Assembly: GCF_022267315.1 (NCBI RefSeq)
Contig: NZ_JAIKLE010000006.1
Coordinates: forward strand, 62,001-126,000
Direction: 5' to 3'
Length of the DNA: 64,000 bases
From: Maribellus maritimus
GTDB lineage: Bacteria > Bacteroidota > Bacteroidia > Bacteroidales > Prolixibacteraceae
The translations under genes were made by a program, and so were the position numbers. Positions 62,002-64,000 of the stretch are shown piece after piece; the first letter of the stretch is position 1; every line of letters starts with the position of its first letter. The notes under the pieces were generated by a model. It ran no database searches, was not told the origin of the DNA, and was given only the letters and a program-made list of their open reading frames with translations.

Positions 62002-63702
62002 TTAGTATTCAATTGTACTGAAATCAAATGGAACAGGTTCCACGTCATCTCTCAGGTTCGGATTCATTGCCAGATCGACTTCCGGAAACGGCAGTTGGAA
62101 TTTGGAATCGCTGGTAATGTTTACTTTGAACGATTCAATCGTAACTTCCGATTTTTCAATTTCGGCATCATAATACTGACGTAATCCGTTGAAAGAACCT
62201 CTTTCCTGGTTATTTAGCCACTGTTTTGCCAATTCCGGTTTGTAATAGTGGAGTCGTACAAAATCATACCAGTTGTCACATTCAAGTGCGAGCTCCAGTC
62301 TGCGCTCTTTAAAAATATCTTCAAAAGAAATTGACGAGACATCGGTATGTGCTGAGATGGAACGTCTGCGAACTGCGTTAAAAGCTTTTAATGCTTCTGC
62401 ATCACTTGTGGTTTCATTGTTTCCAAGAATTGCTTCTGCATAAATTAGGTAAACATCAGCCAGACGTAAAATATGGGTTGCCAGATCGGTGGCCATTCTG
62501 CGTGCAGGAACCCCTGCTTCGTCTTTGTGGTCGCCTTCAAAGTGGCCAACGATGTGCTTTACGCAGTTTGCTCCCGTGCCGATACCAAAAGTTGCTCCTG
62601 CAACGTTGTTATCATCGTCCCATGTACAGGTAAAACCTCCAACATGACGCCAGAAGTATGGATAATAATCATCTTTCATCATCATTGTGGCCTTTCTGCG
62701 GTCGTCACGATTGTTTCGTGGTTCACGGGCGTCTTCATTAAAGGCAAACTGAAGATCGATTGTCGGGCCACGCCATGTTCCCCAGGAATCGTTCAGGCCT
62801 GTAAAACCGTTTAACGATAAATCGGATTGTAAAGAGTTTTGTGAAGTCCACTGGTCTGAAGCTACCCAGCGCCAGGAAAGTAGATTCTCCTCGTTGAAAT
62901 TTCCGGTTGAGATTCGGAAAAGATTACTGTACACCGGCTCCAGAGAGAGTCCGCTTTCATTTATTACTTTGGCTGCGTATTCTTTCGCTTTATCAAGATC
63001 CGCCTGATTGCGCGTTCCATTTTGTCCGTAACCTGAACGGGTTAAATACACTTTTGCCAAAAGTCCGTAAGCTGAGGTTTTGTTGATTCTCCCTTTTACG
63101 TTTTGTTCCGGAAGAAGTTCAATTGCTTTCAGCAATGTGCGAACGATGTATTCATAAACGTCTTCAATTTGGTTTTTAGGAAGTTCGGTAGCATTTCCGG
63201 CTCCAATTATTTCGCTGTTACTGTGAATAATCGGGATGGCTCCCCAGATGCGAACCAGGTAAAAGTAAGCCATTGCTTTCCATACCATTGCTTCTCCGGT
63301 TACCGTATTTTTTGTTTCTTCACTCACATTTGGGCCGGCTTTGGTTCTGATGTTTTCGATAACAGCATTACAATGGCCATTTACCAGCCAAAGTGAATTG
63401 GCAGCGTTTGCCAGATCCTCGTTTGAGGAAGTTAAGTTAAAATTCTGGTAGCTGTTATCGGTTCCAAGGTACATGTTGCCTGCCAAAACATCACCAATCC
63501 ATACAAAACCTCTCTGGAAATCGTACCATGGGGCACTGTACAAAACATTGGCAGCCTGAAAACACTGTTCATCAGTTTTATAAAAACTGTCAATCGTGTA
63601 GTTGTCTTCAGTCGGACGGTCGAGAAACTCTTCACAAGAGTAGCTGATAAAAAGAAGAGCTGTCAAAACCAGTATTTTATGGGTTTTAAATAGTTGTTTC
63701 AT
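62002..63702 (-). CDS. SusD-family glycan-binding lipoprotein
   Basis: 566 aa. Lipobox Cys at 23 (ISYSC) followed by EEFLDRPTED. Helical TPR-like core and C-terminal SusD pattern (FKERRLELALECDNWYDFVRL; FPEVDLAMNPNL). Partner of the SusC cut by the right edge, 18 bp upstream. First of the SusD-TIG-TIG-GH26 run. Confidence 0.95.
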   Translation of the reverse strand: MKQLFKTHKILVLTALLFISYSCEEFLDRPTEDNYTIDSFYKTDEQCFQAANVLYSAPWYDFQRGFVWIGDVLAGNMYLGTDNSYQNFNLTSSNEDLANAANSLWLVNGHCNAVIENIRTKAGPNVSEETKNTVTGEAMVWKAMAYFYLVRIWGAIPIIHSNSEIIGAGNATELPKNQIEDVYEYIVRTLLKAIELLPEQNVKGRINKTSAYGLLAKVYLTRSGYGQNGTRNQADLDKAKEYAAKVINESGLSLEPVYSNLFRISTGNFNEENLLSWRWVASDQWTSQNSLQSDLSLNGFTGLNDSWGTWRGPTIDLQFAFNEDAREPRNNRDDRRKATMMMKDDYYPYFWRHVGGFTCTWDDDNNVAGATFGIGTGANCVKHIVGHFEGDHKDEAGVPARRMATDLATHILRLADVYLIYAEAILGNNETTSDAEALKAFNAVRRRSISAHTDVSSISFEDIFKERRLELALECDNWYDFVRLHYYKPELAKQWLNNQERGSFNGLRQYYDAEIEKSEVTIESFKVNITSDSKFQLPFPEVDLAMNPNLRDDVEPVPFDFSTIEY

Positions 63703-63720
63703 AATATCTGATTTTCAGGA

Positions 63721-64000
63721 TTAAAAGGTTATACTTAAACCAAATGTGTAAATTCTTGGCGACGGATAACGGCCGTTGTCCAATCCGCTCACATTATCGT
63801 TTGTTTGGCTGGCGCCTACTTCCGGGTCAAAACCGGTATATTTCGTAATCGTCCACATATTTTGAATGTTGGAATAAACTCTCAAATTATCGATTGACAA
63901 ATTTCTAAGTAGTTTTTTGGGTACATAGTACGAAAGCGTTATGTTTTTGAAACGGAGGTAAGAACCGTCTTCAATAAACCGGTCAGAGATACGTTTATTA
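63721..64000 (-). CDS. SusC-type TonB-dependent receptor, C-terminal fragment
   Basis: Only about 92 C-terminal codons are visible; the gene continues past the right edge. The end of the barrel is seen: LRFKNITLSYYVPKK, then NMWTITKYTGFDPEVG and SPRIYTFGLSITF before the TAA at 63723-63721. This matches the usual SusC end, including the aromatic C-terminus. It lies directly before a SusD gene. Whether it has an STN domain cannot be told. Confidence 0.9.
   Translation of the reverse strand, partial: NKRISDRFIEDGSYLRFKNITLSYYVPKKLLRNLSIDNLRVYSNIQNMWTITKYTGFDPEVGASQTNDNVSGLDNGRYPSPRIYTFGLSITF

Noticed and set aside
1-64000. CRISPR array, tRNA or rRNA genes
   Set aside because: No regularly spaced repeats or tRNA-like cloverleaf ends were seen; the only repeats are the short families in the trp operon and the susC upstream pair.

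Overview
The window looks like a chromosome segment of a Bacteroidota member, most likely of the Marinilabiliales/Prolixibacteraceae type. The signs are AT-rich DNA, a SprA/type IX secretion gene, a T9SS C-terminal sorting domain, SusC/SusD pairs, a FecI/FecR sigma/anti-sigma pair, many hybrid histidine kinases and near-absence of Shine-Dalgarno sequences. The species assignment is inference.

Left end (1-5.6 kb): the trp operon on the minus strand, in the order trpE-trpG-trpD-trpC-[GIY-YIG]-trpF-trpB, preceded by an unusual double leader. Two short Trp-rich leader peptides (WxxWW, then WWW) each precede an intrinsic terminator, which suggests tandem attenuation. The operon is also full of short repeats of two families. 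One family flanks a one-domain GIY-YIG nuclease gene as inverted copies, and occurs again as a gene-less inverted pair between trpD and trpC. The other family sits between trpE and trpG, and a second copy is translated in frame at the N-terminus of TrpG.

5.6-17.7 kb (minus): sprA (T9SS translocon), ruvA, pdxA, a leucyl aminopeptidase and a lipoprotein with SprB-like repeats and a FISUMP domain. 17.9-33.6 kb (minus): a tricorn-like S41 protease, then a signalling block transcribed as cheR, a PAS-only protein and two large hybrid histidine kinases, then a T9SS-sorted putative metallopeptidase. 34.0-39.9 kb (plus): a NarX-like REC-PAS kinase with a NarL-type regulator, and another large hybrid kinase.

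39.9-42.7 kb is a sparse accessory stretch. It holds a small Cys-containing protein, a possible small RNA with terminator, an orphan D12-class adenine methylase and a small exported protein with four WM...W repeats.

42.8-64 kb (minus): two adjacent polysaccharide-utilisation blocks. The right block runs SusC (partial)-SusD-two surface glycan-binding IPT/TIG lipoproteins-GH26 and ends at a strong terminator. The left block runs ECF sigma-FecR-SusC (with STN signalling domain)-SusD-five consecutive formylglycine-type sulfatases and ends at a terminator facing the WM-repeat gene. Together they suggest growth on a sulfated, mannan-like or related marine/algal or host glycan; the substrate is not proven by sequence alone. 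The most distinctive observations are the GIY-YIG/inverted-repeat element with its short relative, and the double trp attenuator.
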